Below are positions 31,900 through 43,145 of a DNA stretch of 64,000 nucleotides, piece by piece. The notes beneath the pieces are model-generated. The model was not told the DNA's origin. It worked only from the letters and a program-made list of their open reading frames with translations, and made no database searches. Every line of letters starts with the position of its first letter. The first letter of the stretch is position 1. Origin of the DNA: Scilla litardierei (lineage: Eukaryota > Streptophyta > Magnoliopsida > Asparagales > Asparagaceae); assembly GCA_030789695.1 (NCBI GenBank), contig CM061141.1, positions 165,857,079-165,921,078 on the forward strand. The letters run 5' to 3'. Made by a program: the position numbers and the translations under genes.

Positions 31900-34800
31900 C
31901 CATGGTGGCGCTCTGCCATTGCTTCGTCCAGATCGGTGGATGCAAGAGTTGTTTGGCAAGCGGGGACCCAGCAGCACGGTCGGAGGAGCGATCTGGGTGC
32001 TTGAACTTGGACGGGGGTGCTTCGGCCAGATCGGCTTGGCCAGGATGAGGATGACTTTGAGACAAGGTGGCTCGGAGGCTTGGAAGGGTGGTCCGACTCG
32101 TCTGGCCGGACCGGTCGGCCTCCTCTGGGGTCGACCTCGGTCTCGACCTGAACTGGTCGGCCTCGATCGGAGGAGCTGCTTGGTTGCTCGAACTCAGACG
32201 GTGGTGCTTCGGGCAGACGGTTCGACCACGTTCGGAGGAGCGGTCTGGATGCTCGAACTCGGACGGTGGTGCTTCGACCAGATCGGCTCGGCCATGGTCG
32301 GAGGAGCGGTCTGGATGCTCGACTGGTTCAACAGCTCCGTCGCAGTGGGGATAACTTTGTAAGCTCGACAAGGTGGCTTGGCGTTGAGACTCCGATACTT
32401 GGCAAGGTGGTCGGACTCGTCTGGTCGGCCTCCTCCTGGGTTGTTTAAACTGGTGTGGTCGGCCTCCTCTTGGATGGGTCGGCCTCATCTAGACACAGCT
32501 CCAGTTCCATTTCCAACTTCAGCTCCAGCTCCAACTCTGACTTTTGTCTGGATCGTATCTCCTGCTCCAGCTCTGGCTCCAGCTCCGGCTCTCGCACCGG
32601 CTACTGCTTTTGTCTGTTTGGCGGTACGACCAAGGTAGCTCGGTAGGGGAAGCACAGTGATGGGAGCTCAGCCTATATGTTTGGCGATGGCAGCACGGCG
32701 TCGGTATGACGGACGTCGAGACAATGGCCAGAGATGGTGGTAGGGCCATCGATGAAGGCTGAGTCGGGGCGAAGCCCGACACTTGCGAGGGTCGTTGGTG
32801 TTGTCTCTTGTCTGAAATCGATCGAGATCTCATTCTCCTTGGCGGCCTTGCCAAGCCGCTTGTAGCCCCGCGTCTTCCTGGCCTGTCTTCGGATCTAGAA
32901 GCACTCCTTGCGCCTCTCCCTCAAGTTGGCCGAGGCCGCAATGCCGGTCGTCGTGTGATCCGACGTTGTCACAGCCATGACAACCTTATCTACAGGCTTT
33001 TTGTGAGACATTTGTTGAAACCAGAGGATGTGGATTTTAATCACCATCTCGCAAGAATTTTAAGAGAGGAGAATTGTTAGGGAAGCTCTTGTAGTTGTCC
33101 GATAGCACACAATTAATTAGCAAGGGGAAAGAGGACAGTTTGACCTTTTTGCTGGGTCGGCCTCGGCCTCGGCTTGAACTGGTCAGCCTCGGCATCAGCC
33201 TGGACTGGTCGCCTGCTCCTCAAGCATCGGTGAATGCAGCCTCAGTGTCAGCAGGGACATGTACATGGGCCGTGATGGCTCAAGTCCGGTTTTCTCAGCA
33301 ATGCGTGCCTGCTCGGTGTTGTCGACATCCACGATGATGCTGCACTTCAGCTTCTGAGTAAGTCGAACCTCGACAGAGGGGGTGGAGGACTTCTTGGGCT
33401 GAGGAGAGAGACATCATTGTTGTAAACAACACCGTTCATCGGAGGTGGAATCCGCTTCGGTTTTGATTCAATAAGGAATCACACGGCCGAAATATGTAGA
33501 TCTTGTCGTCGACGAGGTCCGGAGTCAGCAGCGGGAAGAAGTTGCCTTTGGCAAGTCATTACCGAGATATTCTGGACTCCGATGCCGATCGTCAGAGTTT
33601 GGATGGTGCTGAAGAGGGTTTAAGGGAGAAACAACACCAAAGAAATCGACTCAGATTTATGCTTTTCACTTCCCCATAGTCATATATGTCGTCGACCCCC
33701 GAACGTCACCGTGATGATCGCTCGATTGCTCCACCGTCGCAATTTCCGGCTCACCTTGACCGAGCTTTTCACACCCACTTCACCCAGAGCCGGAGGTCTC
33801 GTAAAGGAGGATGGGCATTTGGGAAGACAAGCTCTTCAAGGGGAACTAACCGCTGCTGGAACATCTGACTCAGTCACTGGGTCTGATCCCCGAGGAAGAA
33901 GGGCTGCCGAGCTTGAAGCAATGAGAGCGATCGCCTCTTTTGCTCGTTTCGTAGGAAATTCTCATCTCAGAGATCCTTCGACCTTTGTGTCCAGCGATGG
34001 GAGCTTGGCGTTGGCATGTCACCGTCTTCTGTCTCACATCCTTCTCGGGACCAAGCGACAATCGACCGATCTTCGAGTTCGTCGACAAAATTTCCTGTCA
34101 ATGAAGGTGAGATGGGCAAATCCCTTACTTTGAGTGGGGGCAATAAACTTCATTAAAATTGGAGAGTTCTGAGGAAGAGAAAACTTGGCTTTAGAAAGAT
34201 CTGGCGGGCTCAGTATCATCGGCATCCTCAGGTGAATTCGACCCCAAGATGGCATCATGGTCAGAGCATTCGAGATCCATGGGCAGCCTCAAGGAGGGTG
34301 GTGATGAAGTATCTCAGTGGGCATGCGAGAAAATTTTGTTAGAGTAAAGATCGACTGGTCGTTTGAATGACTGAGCTCCAATCTACCTCCGACGAGGCAT
34401 GACGAGGTCGAACGAGGTTGATATTGGATGGCAGGCTGGGATCCAAGTCGAAAGTGCTCGTTGAGAGTTGTACTGCCTCGAGCGTGAAATACTGCTTCGA
34501 GCGATTGCATCATCGCCATCGACATCGGGTAAGGGTAGCATCAGTTGTCGTGACTCGATCGGTAGCCTCGAACTCGGACCTGGATGACTCGATCCAGGTT
34601 GATGGAAGCTCGACGGCTTCGAAACTGCGCTCGGATGCCTCGATCTGGGTCGATGGACGCTCTGCGGCCTCACAACCGGATGCCTCGATCATCGTTGGTC
34701 GACGGCTGATAGCTCGGTCTAACCTTGGAGGGTCGAGCTTCTGTTGAGGATCTAGGTTAATGTTGAGACGACTAAGTAGCAATCTCGAATTCTTCGTCTT

Positions 34801-35956
34801 TGTTAGGATCCAGGAGTTCGGCTTTCGCTCGAGGCCTTGGTCGAAGATCATACGACGGTCGGGAGCATAGATCGGGCTGGGGGGAGGACCCACCGGTGCT
34901 CGTACGCCCCCCAGGAGCATGGATCCGAGTTGATGGAAGCGTGGCGGCTTCGAACCTACACCCCGATGCCTCGATCTTGGTCGTCGTCGACTCTGAAGGG
35001 GTCGGAACGGTTCGCCGGAGGCGTCGATCGCCATTGATTTTGCAGAGGCTATTGCTTCTAGTGTGCAGAGGGTCATCGTCAACTTCAGATCGGGGTTCTC
35101 AGCCCCTCAAGGCCTGGTCATCGACTTTGGTGGGTCGGCAAGATCTGATCGTGCCTTGATCTGCGCTGTCGAAGCTCTCGGGGCTGATCGGACTCAGATC
35201 AGGTCGAGTGGTGATCCCGATTGAAGAGGATTGAGATCAAAGGTGACAGTTTAGAACGATGATGCCATACGAAAAACCCAGGTCCGACGATGATCGAGGC
35301 TCGGTACAAAACACAGAGGCGTAGTCGACGAGCCTCAGCGGCGTAGTTTGATGTGCGACGAGACTCGGTAGCAGGCGTTGAGATGGTCTCTGTCGTTTGG
35401 GAGCTCTGTCGATTAACGTTTGGGCTTCTGTCGTTTGGAGATTGGATCTCCGTGGCGAGGATGGGGCGGGATGATGCCATCGTTCGCCCAGCCTTGATCG
35501 AATAGGAACGAATGTCGGATCTGAATCGTCGACGCTCACCCAGCCTATATCGAGCTTGATGGTGCTCTAATTAAGGTTGTTGGTGATCTTGGACTCAATA
35601 ACAGCACCACAGGGCTCTCGCTGGACGCTGGAAGCTCCGATGCAGCCTGGGCATGGCAACGGCAGCTCTGATCTGGGTCGGACGGGGAAACCACGGCTTC
35701 GATCTTGGTCGGATGATGCAAGGGAGCCTCGATCTCGGTTGATCGATGGTCGACAGCCTAAATTTTGGGAAGGATCGCTCCTCCGAGAGTCTGGTTCGTC
35801 GATCTTCGGAGAAGAATCGAGGTGTGAGCTGAGGTAGGGTCGCTCGATAGCTTCGATTGAAGACCGATCGGTGACCCCCCGTGATCCTTGAAAGATCACG
35901 ACATAAGATTAGCAGAACGAATCATTGTTAATAGTGGATGACGTGGATTTTGACTC
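31900..35956 (-). other. Interior of element B: degenerate repeats, no retroviral genes
   Basis: The stretch contains dispersed units such as 'tcggaggagcggtctggatg' with 'ctcgaactcggacggtggtg' (31979, 32170, 32232, 32300). A second series carries 'gatgcctcgatctgggtcg' with 'gatggaagctcgacggcttc' (34550-35030 and again near 35690-35740). Open frames up to 310 codons on both strands have low-complexity Arg/Ser/Pro-rich content and no family motif. Two plus-strand frames, 32808-33080 and 33711-34133, are less repetitive but unrecognised. No catalytic motif of gag-pol was found. Confidence 0.6.
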
Positions 35957-35975
35957 GTTCCCACAGACGGCGCCA
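35957..35975 (-). promoter_or_regulatory. Primer binding site of element B
   Basis: The minus strand reads TGGCGCCGTCTGTGGGAAC two bases after the 5' LTR. This is a common plant Gypsy primer-site type. It matches element A at 11621-11640 in most positions. Confidence 0.75.
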
Positions 35976-35977
35976 AA

Positions 35978-37147
35978 TGTTTCTGCTATTTTTCGCAGAA
36001 CGCATTGATAGTATGGAGGGTGCGGGGTCAACGCGGTCAAAGGGGGACACGCGGGGCCCTCGCGTTGCCGTGGCAGTCGCATGAGACGGAGCTGACCGGC
36101 GGGGTCGGCCGATGACGTGTTCGCTCGAGCGGGAAGGCGCGGCTCCGTTCTTTGGCGGGCTGAGGGGTAGCCTCGGCGTGGCGACGACCTCCGGGATCGG
36201 TTGTAGGCGGAGTCGCTCATTCGCGGGACGCGCGGATCCTCGCGTCGGCTCGGTGAGGGGTGGCCTCGGCAGAGAGACATCCTCATGGTGGAGGAGACGA
36301 ACGGGCTCGGGGACGTGGGCGCTCGGCTCCTGTTGGAAGGACGCTGAGGGGTAGCCTCGGCGTCGCTGGATATCCTGGACCTGAATAGACGAGGGAGCTC
36401 GTCAGGGGGGTCGGACCTTGGTTCCGACCAATTCCCCTCTGATGCCTAAGTCAGAACGGATCTGTGTAGGAGCTCGGTGGGATCGAGTATGGCTCGCGGA
36501 GAGACTGATACCCAAGTCCCCCGGCCGAGCTTTGGAGGAAGAATATTATAGGTGGAAGAAGGAGTAATAGTGATAGTATACGATACCATGGTTGTAGATC
36601 GCAAAGAACCGGCCCCTTTCCAATGACGCCCGTCCCCTCCTCATTTAGACGAATCATGCTCATAATGTGCCATGACGTGACATCATGGCCTCCATTCATG
36701 GGGTCGTGCAAATGGGAAAGTGTTGACCCCCTCTAATTGCGCCCACTTGATGACGCCATGAAGGTGGAGTCATGGCCATGAGTGATTGCCATGAAGGCTG
36801 GAGTAATGGGCATTGCGGTTGCCATAATTGGCGGGCCATAATGGCGGGGGAGTGATGGCCATTAAGTCTGGCCATGAAGTCGAGCCTTGATGGCTAGATG
36901 GCCATTTAAGTCGGACCATTATTGGCAAGTTATGGCCATGAAGATGGTTGCCATGTCTTACGAGCCATGATGGCTAAAATGATGGCCGTTAGGTTGGGCC
37001 ATCATTTCATCCACTATGAAAGTGGGTAATCTTTTTGGGCCTTCGTATTGGGGGGAGAAGTGCGGCCCGCCCATAGGATCCTTGGGCCGAGGCCCCAAGG
37101 CCGTAGTAGACCCGGCCCGTTCAGGCCCGGTCAAAATAGTTCGATCA
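35978..37147 (-). mobile_element. 5' LTR of element B
   Basis: 1170 bp, the partner of 30012-31181, with the same ends TGTTTCTGC and CGATCA on the plus strand. The following bases ccaat are the TSD. Confidence 0.88.
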
Positions 37148-37152
37148 CCAAT

Positions 37153-37527
37153 ATTTCTTGATTGTAAGTTTTTTAAGAAGATTAGTGTTGTAAGAAATTC
37201 ATCTTCGAAAGAGGTATTGTAACTATTTGAGAAATATTGGATTTAGCCGAGTGGGACTCAAGTGGCTGGATGTATGAAAAGACAAGTAGCACTTGTGTAT
37301 CTGAATTAGGATAATTCTTTGTTTGCACATGCTCACTTTTTTCTGTGTTGCAATTATTTATCTATCTTTCATTCAATTCTGATGCATATTCTGTCGCTTG
37401 AGATATTTTTTTGGATTAAGTTTAATCTGGGTAACTCCATTTCTAAACATAGGTAGATTATCTAAATGAATTTTTATACACTAATCACACCCGAGTGTCT
37501 GCTTATCATCCACATGAGGTCCCAACA
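37153..37527 (+). mobile_element. SIRE-like solo LTR, right part
   Basis: The LTR resumes after element B and ends 'gaggtcccaaca', followed by the TSD gtgtg (37528-37532), identical to 29237-29241. It contains 'gattgtaagttttttaag' and 'tggatttagccgagtggg', expected in the distal part of SIRE-type LTRs. Confidence 0.8.
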
Positions 37528-38262
37528 GTGTGCACACTCATTAATGTATAACATGTTTCTTTTTTGATACAATGTATAACATGTCTTATAGTCGAGGAAG
37601 TTATTGATTTTTTATGGGCACTATATTCTTTAGGTTGTGATGTAATGATTAAGAAGAAAAGTCTTAATGTATTGAATAATTTGATAGTAGTTGTGAGATG
37701 TGTTGAAGGGGACAAACCCAGTTATGTCATAATAGGCTTAAGCATGCATGTTGGAAAGATAGGTTTAGAAGATTGAAGAAGCGAGATTTAATAAAGAAGT
37801 AACTTTGAGAAATTAAAGTTTTGCAAATAGTATGTTCTTAAAAATCAAAATGAAGGTCAATTGGAATTAGAGGAATCATGTTAGTATACGTATTCTTAAG
37901 TATGCGTACAACAATATATGGAATCATGCATTGATACATTCTTTTGATGGTCTTGAATATTTTATATTGTTCATTGATTTCTTGAGAATGTATGATTGTA
38001 TGTGATGAAAGATATGTGATGAAAGAGATGTAAGAGATGTTTTGAAGTTCAATGATTGGAGGACCAAACATGTAAGAAATTTAAAGTGTTTAGATCTAAC
38101 AATGATTTCGAGTTTACGTATACAGAGTTCAATGAATTTTATGGTCGGTATGGAGTAGAGAATCATTTCATTGCATCGGAAGATTTGTAGTCTAATTGAG
38201 TAATGGATGGTATGAATATGATAGTTCTTGAGAAGGCAATGTTCTTGATGTTGACATCCATA
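37528..38262 (+). pseudogene. Copia H protease end, pre-integrase and integrase core (decayed)
   Basis: Directly after the TSD the frame reads V-C-T-L-I-N-V, stop, H, continuing the protease text cut at 29241. It is followed by EEVIDFLWALYSLGCDVM (pre-integrase lead-in) and VEGDKPSYVIIG. Further on, LRSNNDFEFTYTEFNEFYGRYGVE corresponds to the second catalytic Asp block of Copia integrase, and MNMIVLEKAMFLML to its helix after the Glu. Many stops and frame changes are present. The fragment ends near 38262, where an opposite-strand Copia fragment begins. A 14-bp word (aatgtataacatgt) is duplicated at 37542 and 37571. Confidence 0.7.
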
Positions 38263-39100
38263 TTTTTATTATCATTTGTCCTTTTACCTAAACTAGCATT
38301 CATCTGCTTCTTACGGTCATATTCCTTACAAAACTTTACCTTTTATATGTTCACGCATTTGATTAAATCACCTTTTTCAAAGTTACTTAACTTTTCTTAT
38401 CGACATGTTCAAGCCTGATATACCATAACCAGGATGAATCTATATCATATAAGCTTTACATTCCAACACTCAAATCACATGTGATGGATGTCCCCTTCCA
38501 CACATAAAGATACACGACCTTTCTACATCATATACCCACTACCGAATCTTTCGATACATTAAGATCTTCATTTGCAATCACCACATTGCAACTTAAAGAA
38601 TATACCATCCCCAAAGAAATCAATGACTTTATAAACGTTGAAGTATGTCATATATTGATGAGTATGCATATTATAGCATCATGCATCATGCATCTTGCTT
38701 CATACTGAATCAATGACAATATTTTGCATATATCATTACTACATATATGGATCAAACCATCCTCATTCCCATCATTTGTAGAGTAATACTTATTATTCGA
38801 TGTCATCTAGAATGATGCCGTAGAATCCATAATTCCTACATGAATTTCATAACTGGACAACCAAACTGGCAACGTAGTGCATATACCCTAACTACCATCT
38901 TCGTCTGACCTCGCAATCATTATTGATGAAGAAGATGATACTTTTACTTTGTCTTTCTTCTTTATTTCTAGGCACTCCTTCCAATGATTAGTTGTCTTAC
39001 AAGTAAAACACTTCACATTCCTTGTCGTAATCGATATTCCAAGAAAGAAATAATAAAAATAAGAGCATAATGAGCATATACAAGTCATTCTCGAAACAAT
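38263..39100 (-). pseudogene. Opposite-strand Copia fragment: gag knuckle, protease, pre-integrase
   Basis: On the minus strand, 39088-38888 encodes VKCFTCKTTNHWKECLEIKKK, a zinc knuckle with one residue missing between His and the last Cys (HX3C), then ARSDEDGS. Further along, about 38850-38700, a stop-ridden frame begins WIMDST-A-SF, a decayed protease active site, and ends NDICKILSLIQYE. Around 38450-38300 the text LWYIRLEHVDKK matches the pre-integrase domain. The order gag, protease, pre-integrase is kept. No LTR is visible. It meets the plus-strand Copia H fragment head to head near 38262. Confidence 0.6.
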
Positions 39101-39615
39101 GGCATCTTATTCAATAAAAAGAGTTCTAGACAACTACATACAAATGCTTGTATATAGTTATAGGTCAAATGTTTATCTATGGATGATTGTAATTCATGAG
39201 GAAGGATTTGCATGAAATCCCTCACCTCACAACTAGCTCTTTCCCATTCGAGCCACTGCTAGAATCCTAGCAAATTCTCGATGCATGGATCATTCAATTA
39301 GAGTTTATGAATCTGGATGGCATTACACTACGTTTTCAGTGAATGAAAATGCATGATATATCCCTGCCAAACATAGGCATATTTACTCTAAAACCCATCA
39401 AGTGTGGTGTACGACTTTGATCAGGAAATATCTCACAGAATATCAATTTGAATATGACACATGACACAGTATTCCATTACATAATGGAACAAACTTTTTA
39501 GTATATGCAAAAGCATATTTATCTGTTTGACAAGCCACTTTTTGTCAAAGACGTTGTTACAATTCAGGGTGTTTCCTCACGTCTATGTCCCATGTGGCAA
39601 TGTCACTTCAGCATG
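39101..39615. other. Spacer, possibly more decayed Copia gag
   Basis: No clear gene. The minus strand between about 39350 and 39130 gives scraps reminiscent of the Copia gag domain (ILPHELQSSIDKHL), but the match is too weak to call. Confidence 0.3.
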
Positions 39616-39619
39616 GGAA

Positions 39620-39935
39620 AACACACCCTCAACAGAAAACCCCCCAGCCTACCTTAATCACGGTTGTGCCATTAGCCTTTTAAACCCCCCTCCCAAAAAA
39701 AACTCCAGCCCACTTATTTACATGTTTGCCCTCAATAGAAAACCCCCCAACCCACCTTAATCACGGTTGTGCCCTTAGCCTTTTAAAAACCCCCAAAAAA
39801 ACTTCAGCCCACTTATTTACATGTTTGCCCTCAGCAGAAAACTCCCCCAGGCCACCTTAATCACGGGTGTGCCATTAGACTTTTAAAACCCACCAAAAAA
39901 CCCTCGGCCAACTTATATACATGTTTGTCAATGAG
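39620..39935 (+). repeat. Three ~100-bp tandem repeats
   Basis: Units begin with 'ccctcaacagaaaacccccc' or close variants at about 39627, 39730 and 39829. Each continues with 'accttaatcacggttgtgcc', a 'cttttaaa' plus poly-C/A stretch, and 'cacttatttacatgtttg'. It is not similar to any LTR in the window. Confidence 0.85.
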
Positions 39936-40637
39936 GACTTTTCCACTATACCACAGTTTTTTTTGCACATTAACACACAACTTTTCTCACCTTTATTCCC
40001 ATGCAATACCCACACCCACACCCAATCTTCTCTCTTCTTTACACCTATGAGTGGCTCAAGTAGTCGGTGGGTGTGGTTTTTTTGGTCCCCGTGTACCCTG
40101 TGCACGTGTTATGTCTTGTAGTTTATAAAAGATATGGTAATAATAGCACATGTAACATCCGTCTATTATACAATGAATATAATTGAATGTTACATAAATT
40201 GCTGAATTTAAGGTACGTTGAACTTGAACTTTAGAATGTTTTCATAAAAATACACAAAAACCTGGAACTTTTGAAGTTTGAAAAAACTGCACTAAACTTC
40301 GACCAATGTCAAAGGTTCATGTTAGTTTCGTGTTTTTAAAAGTTCAGAATGGTTTTATGAAATTGGGTCAAATTTAGTTTAGTTTTATGAAATCAGGCCA
40401 AAGTTCATGGATATTTTATAAAATTTAGTATAAGTTTGATTAATTAAACTTATGTTTATTTTAGTGTGTGTTTTTCAAAATATTGAATATTTTAGTGAAA
40501 ACTGGTAACTTTTTACAAAATTCAGCCCATCATAACCCAAAAATAGGTGAAATAAACTCACCGTTGCACCATGAGCCTACATCGCAAAAAGGACATCGGT
40601 TTTTTTGGTAAATAAAAGAGGTAATGTTGTAAACGGA
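39936..40637. other. Spacer without a recognised gene
   Basis: AT-rich sequence with several related 'gaactttaga', 'aacttttgaag' and 'taaagttcatg' phrases near 40220-40440, which suggests an eroded repeat. No coding signal. Confidence 0.4.
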
Positions 40638-40790
40638 TGTTGACGAGTATTTGTATTGGGATTACGTCTTATCCATATAATAAGATCATATCTATTGTAC
40701 CATATCCTTGTACGCTCTTCCATCAACTATAAATAAAGAGCCGGGCACTCCTCCCCAGATTGATGATTCACAATACGTTATTAGTACGAG
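40638..40790 (+). mobile_element. Possible short Copia-like solo LTR
   Basis: The segment starts TGTTGACGAGTATTTG, contains 'gggattacgtcttatcc', a promoter-like 'caactataaataaagagcc', and leads into 'gattcacaatacgttattag'. This layout is like very short plant Copia LTRs. No second copy, primer site or TSD was found, so the call is tentative. Confidence 0.35.
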
Positions 40791-41938
40791 CCTCTAATAT
40801 TTTTCCACAAAAATTTCGATCGTTGCGAAAGCAGATGAGAAGGCGGTGGATCCATGTGTGCGGCTTCGTCCACTGCGAACATGTCACACCTCGCTTCCCA
40901 TTATACTTGGGTGCAAGAATGCGAGCGGGTCCGCATTTGCTTGAAGCAAAGAAGTACTTATTTTCTTTCTTTCGTCTTTGACTTAAGCACAATAAGCATC
41001 TGTGTATTAAGATTTGCAGATTCTTGCATGCAAACTTAGAACAAACAAAAAATCATTATTACAACTCAATGTCCAGATTACATGTACATAAATAAGGCCT
41101 AGCACGGCCATTAGAAACAGTTACACAAAGTGGAGTTACACCTAAATGAGTTTACAATAACAATATTAAATTATAGCAGCGAAGTGAAGGCACGGTGTTC
41201 CTCAGCAAGAGATCTCGGCGTCAAAGTACTCAACCTGTTAAGTCTCAAGGTAAGTTCCTCTGTCTCAAACCTGACGTATAGTTCACAATATAAAGACAAG
41301 GAAATATACGTCAGCGAGGGTCGCTCAGCAAGATATAAAACGTTAGAAAAACTGACCCTCGGAAAGATTTTCAAAAGCATGACAGTTAAAGAATTATGAA
41401 TAAACAAACAATTATAGTTTCTAAGCAGAAATTACATTAGCATGGCAAGCAGTAGAACAGAAATTATACTAGCATGACAGTTCTATTTAAGTGAAAGCAG
41501 AAACAATTCTACATGTCGTACGTTTTCGGTATAGCATTTTCAAGATGTTCAAGATTGTATTCAATTTAGTGCACTAAGGTTTACGTCGTTAGGCAGCAAG
41601 CAAGTGAATTTACCTTCAAGTGCCCCCGAAGGTGACCTGTTTACTTTCGACTAGTTCCTGCGAACCCAACTCCACCCACGTGTACTTTCTAGACCACGAG
41701 CCAGAATCAGCCAAACCAGCCATCAAAAGTTGTAATACTGGAACACGAGCCAGACTAGCTAAATCGGCCCATGGGAATAGCCAAATCTTGGCATGCAATA
41801 TCTATGATTAGCCAAACTGGCCCGCATGGCTATGATTATTGAGTAGTTAAAGCAATTCATATAAGTCCAGAGATGTTGCAAATCACTATGCATATTCAAT
41901 TAACTTATTAAAGTGTCCACACGCACGCACGTGGGTTT
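40791..41938. other. Spacer left of the complete G element
   Basis: No gene, LTR or tandem repeat was recognised. Open frames are at most 89 codons and unremarkable. The last five bases before 41944 are the G TSD. Confidence 0.4.
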
Positions 41939-41943
41939 TTATC

Positions 41944-43132
41944 TGTTGGGGGATGTATGCCCTCAGATCATTTGTATCTGATGCAAATGATATTTTAAGC
42001 TTAGATAGGGGACTATTTTGCCTATGATACAAAAGGATTTAAATGTGTATTAAATTGTTTAAGACCATATTTAATATAATAAACGCTTTGAAAAGGTTAC
42101 CTGGATGACAGAACCGTCCCGCTCTAAACGTAGATTCAAACCGCGTCAAAAACGGAGTCCAAACGCACAAGTTAGGGCCAAAACAAGTTTGCCCAAACTG
42201 TTGGGCTGAACCCAGCAAAAATAGAGGCCCACCAAGCCCGAATTTTCTGGTTAGGGTTTTTGAAACCCGGGATTTTTTTGCGGCTTGATTTTCCATCGTT
42301 GAATGGTTTTTGGCTAACTTTGAGACGACATTTGAGGGGTCAAACGACGTCGGATTGGCTCGTCATTTTTTTTCCTACGTGTTCACCGTTTAACCCTCTT
42401 CGATTTGATAGGTTGTATCAAGATTGAAGCTCAACGGTGAGGATGTTTGGCCTTTATGAAAGGCAAACTAACTTGAATTATTTAACTCCAAACTTTAGTC
42501 CCACATCGGAAGTGGAGTAAAGGGGGTGTGTCAGCCGCCTATATAAACAGGGGTCTCCCCCTTCCTCTAAACTCGGCCCAAGCTCTAGATCTTAGCGGCT
42601 CCGAAAAATGTTGGAGCACGCTCGGATCTAAGCTTAAAATAAATATTTTTCCTTCTCCCTAAATTTCTGCCTTACTCCTGAAGGGCTCTAGCAAAGCACG
42701 AAGGGGTTCGTATCCGATCCGAAATCTTGGCGAAGGTTCACACTCGGGTGAAACTTTCTTCAGCGCGTGGTTGGCTCGGTGACAAGAGGATTGCTCGCCT
42801 CGGGACATGGAGCACTTCGAGGAGCGGTTCGATGCGGGACGGGGAGCGGCTCTGAAGACGGTGCGGTACACCTTGCCCGTACCAAGGCAAGGTTTCGGGT
42901 ATGTGAATTTAATTAGCTTTCCTTTAATTTAATCGCAGTAGTTTAGATCATTCTTGGGGTAGTCAGATCAACCCCAAGTCGGCAAAGATCTTGGCTAAGG
43001 GTCTTGAACCTTAGGGCTTCGTTAAAATAGTTTAACGAATCAAATTTTTCCGCTGCATTCTTTTCTCTCTATAGTCCGTCTGACTTAGGAAAGGCATAGA
43101 TTTGTGCCCTGTGGGTCCATCAAAACCCAACA
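41944..43132 (+). mobile_element. 5' LTR of element G
   Basis: 1189 bp from TGTTGGGGGATGTATGCC to AAACCCAACA, with terminal inverted TGTTGG/CCAACA. A TATA box lies at 42540-42547 in the shared 'gcctatataaacagggg' context, preceded by 'cccacatcgga'. Confidence 0.9.
42540..42547 (+). promoter_or_regulatory. TATA box of G 5' LTR
   Basis: TATATAAA in the context conserved among all G LTRs. Transcription would start about 30 bp downstream, near the 'ccttcctctaaactcg' segment. The start is inferred only. Confidence 0.65.
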
Positions 43133-43133
43133 T

Positions 43134-43145
43134 TGGTATCAGAGC
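43134..43145 (+). promoter_or_regulatory. Primer binding site of G (tRNA-iMet)
   Basis: TGGTATCAGAGC one base after the 5' LTR, complementary to the 3' end of plant initiator tRNA-Met. It supports a Copia-type replication cycle. Confidence 0.9.

Larger units (their letters stand above)
30012..37147 (-). mobile_element. Non-autonomous Tat-like element B (LARD type)
   Basis: 7.1 kb, with LTRs of exactly 1170 bp each (30012-31181 and 35978-37147) and an exact TSD ccaat (30007-30011 and 37148-37152). Orientation is minus: the primer site TGGCGCCGTCTGTGGGAACG lies left of 35978, and the purine tract AGATGGGGGCAAT lies right of 31181. The 4.8-kb interior has no gag, protease, polymerase or integrase motif in any frame. 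It is built largely of GC-rich degenerate repeats. The LTRs match the gag-bearing element A, so A-like autonomous relatives could supply proteins. The two LTRs are very similar, so it is among the younger insertions here. Confidence 0.88.

Noticed and set aside
31440..32488. Frames up to 310 codons in element B
   Set aside because: They span the tandem arrays and degenerate repeats. No retroviral or host motif, and frames exist on both strands at once.
41620..41811. Paired short ORFs near 41.7 kb as a host microprotein
   Set aside because: 63 and 60 codons on opposite strands with no motif. Within chance expectation.
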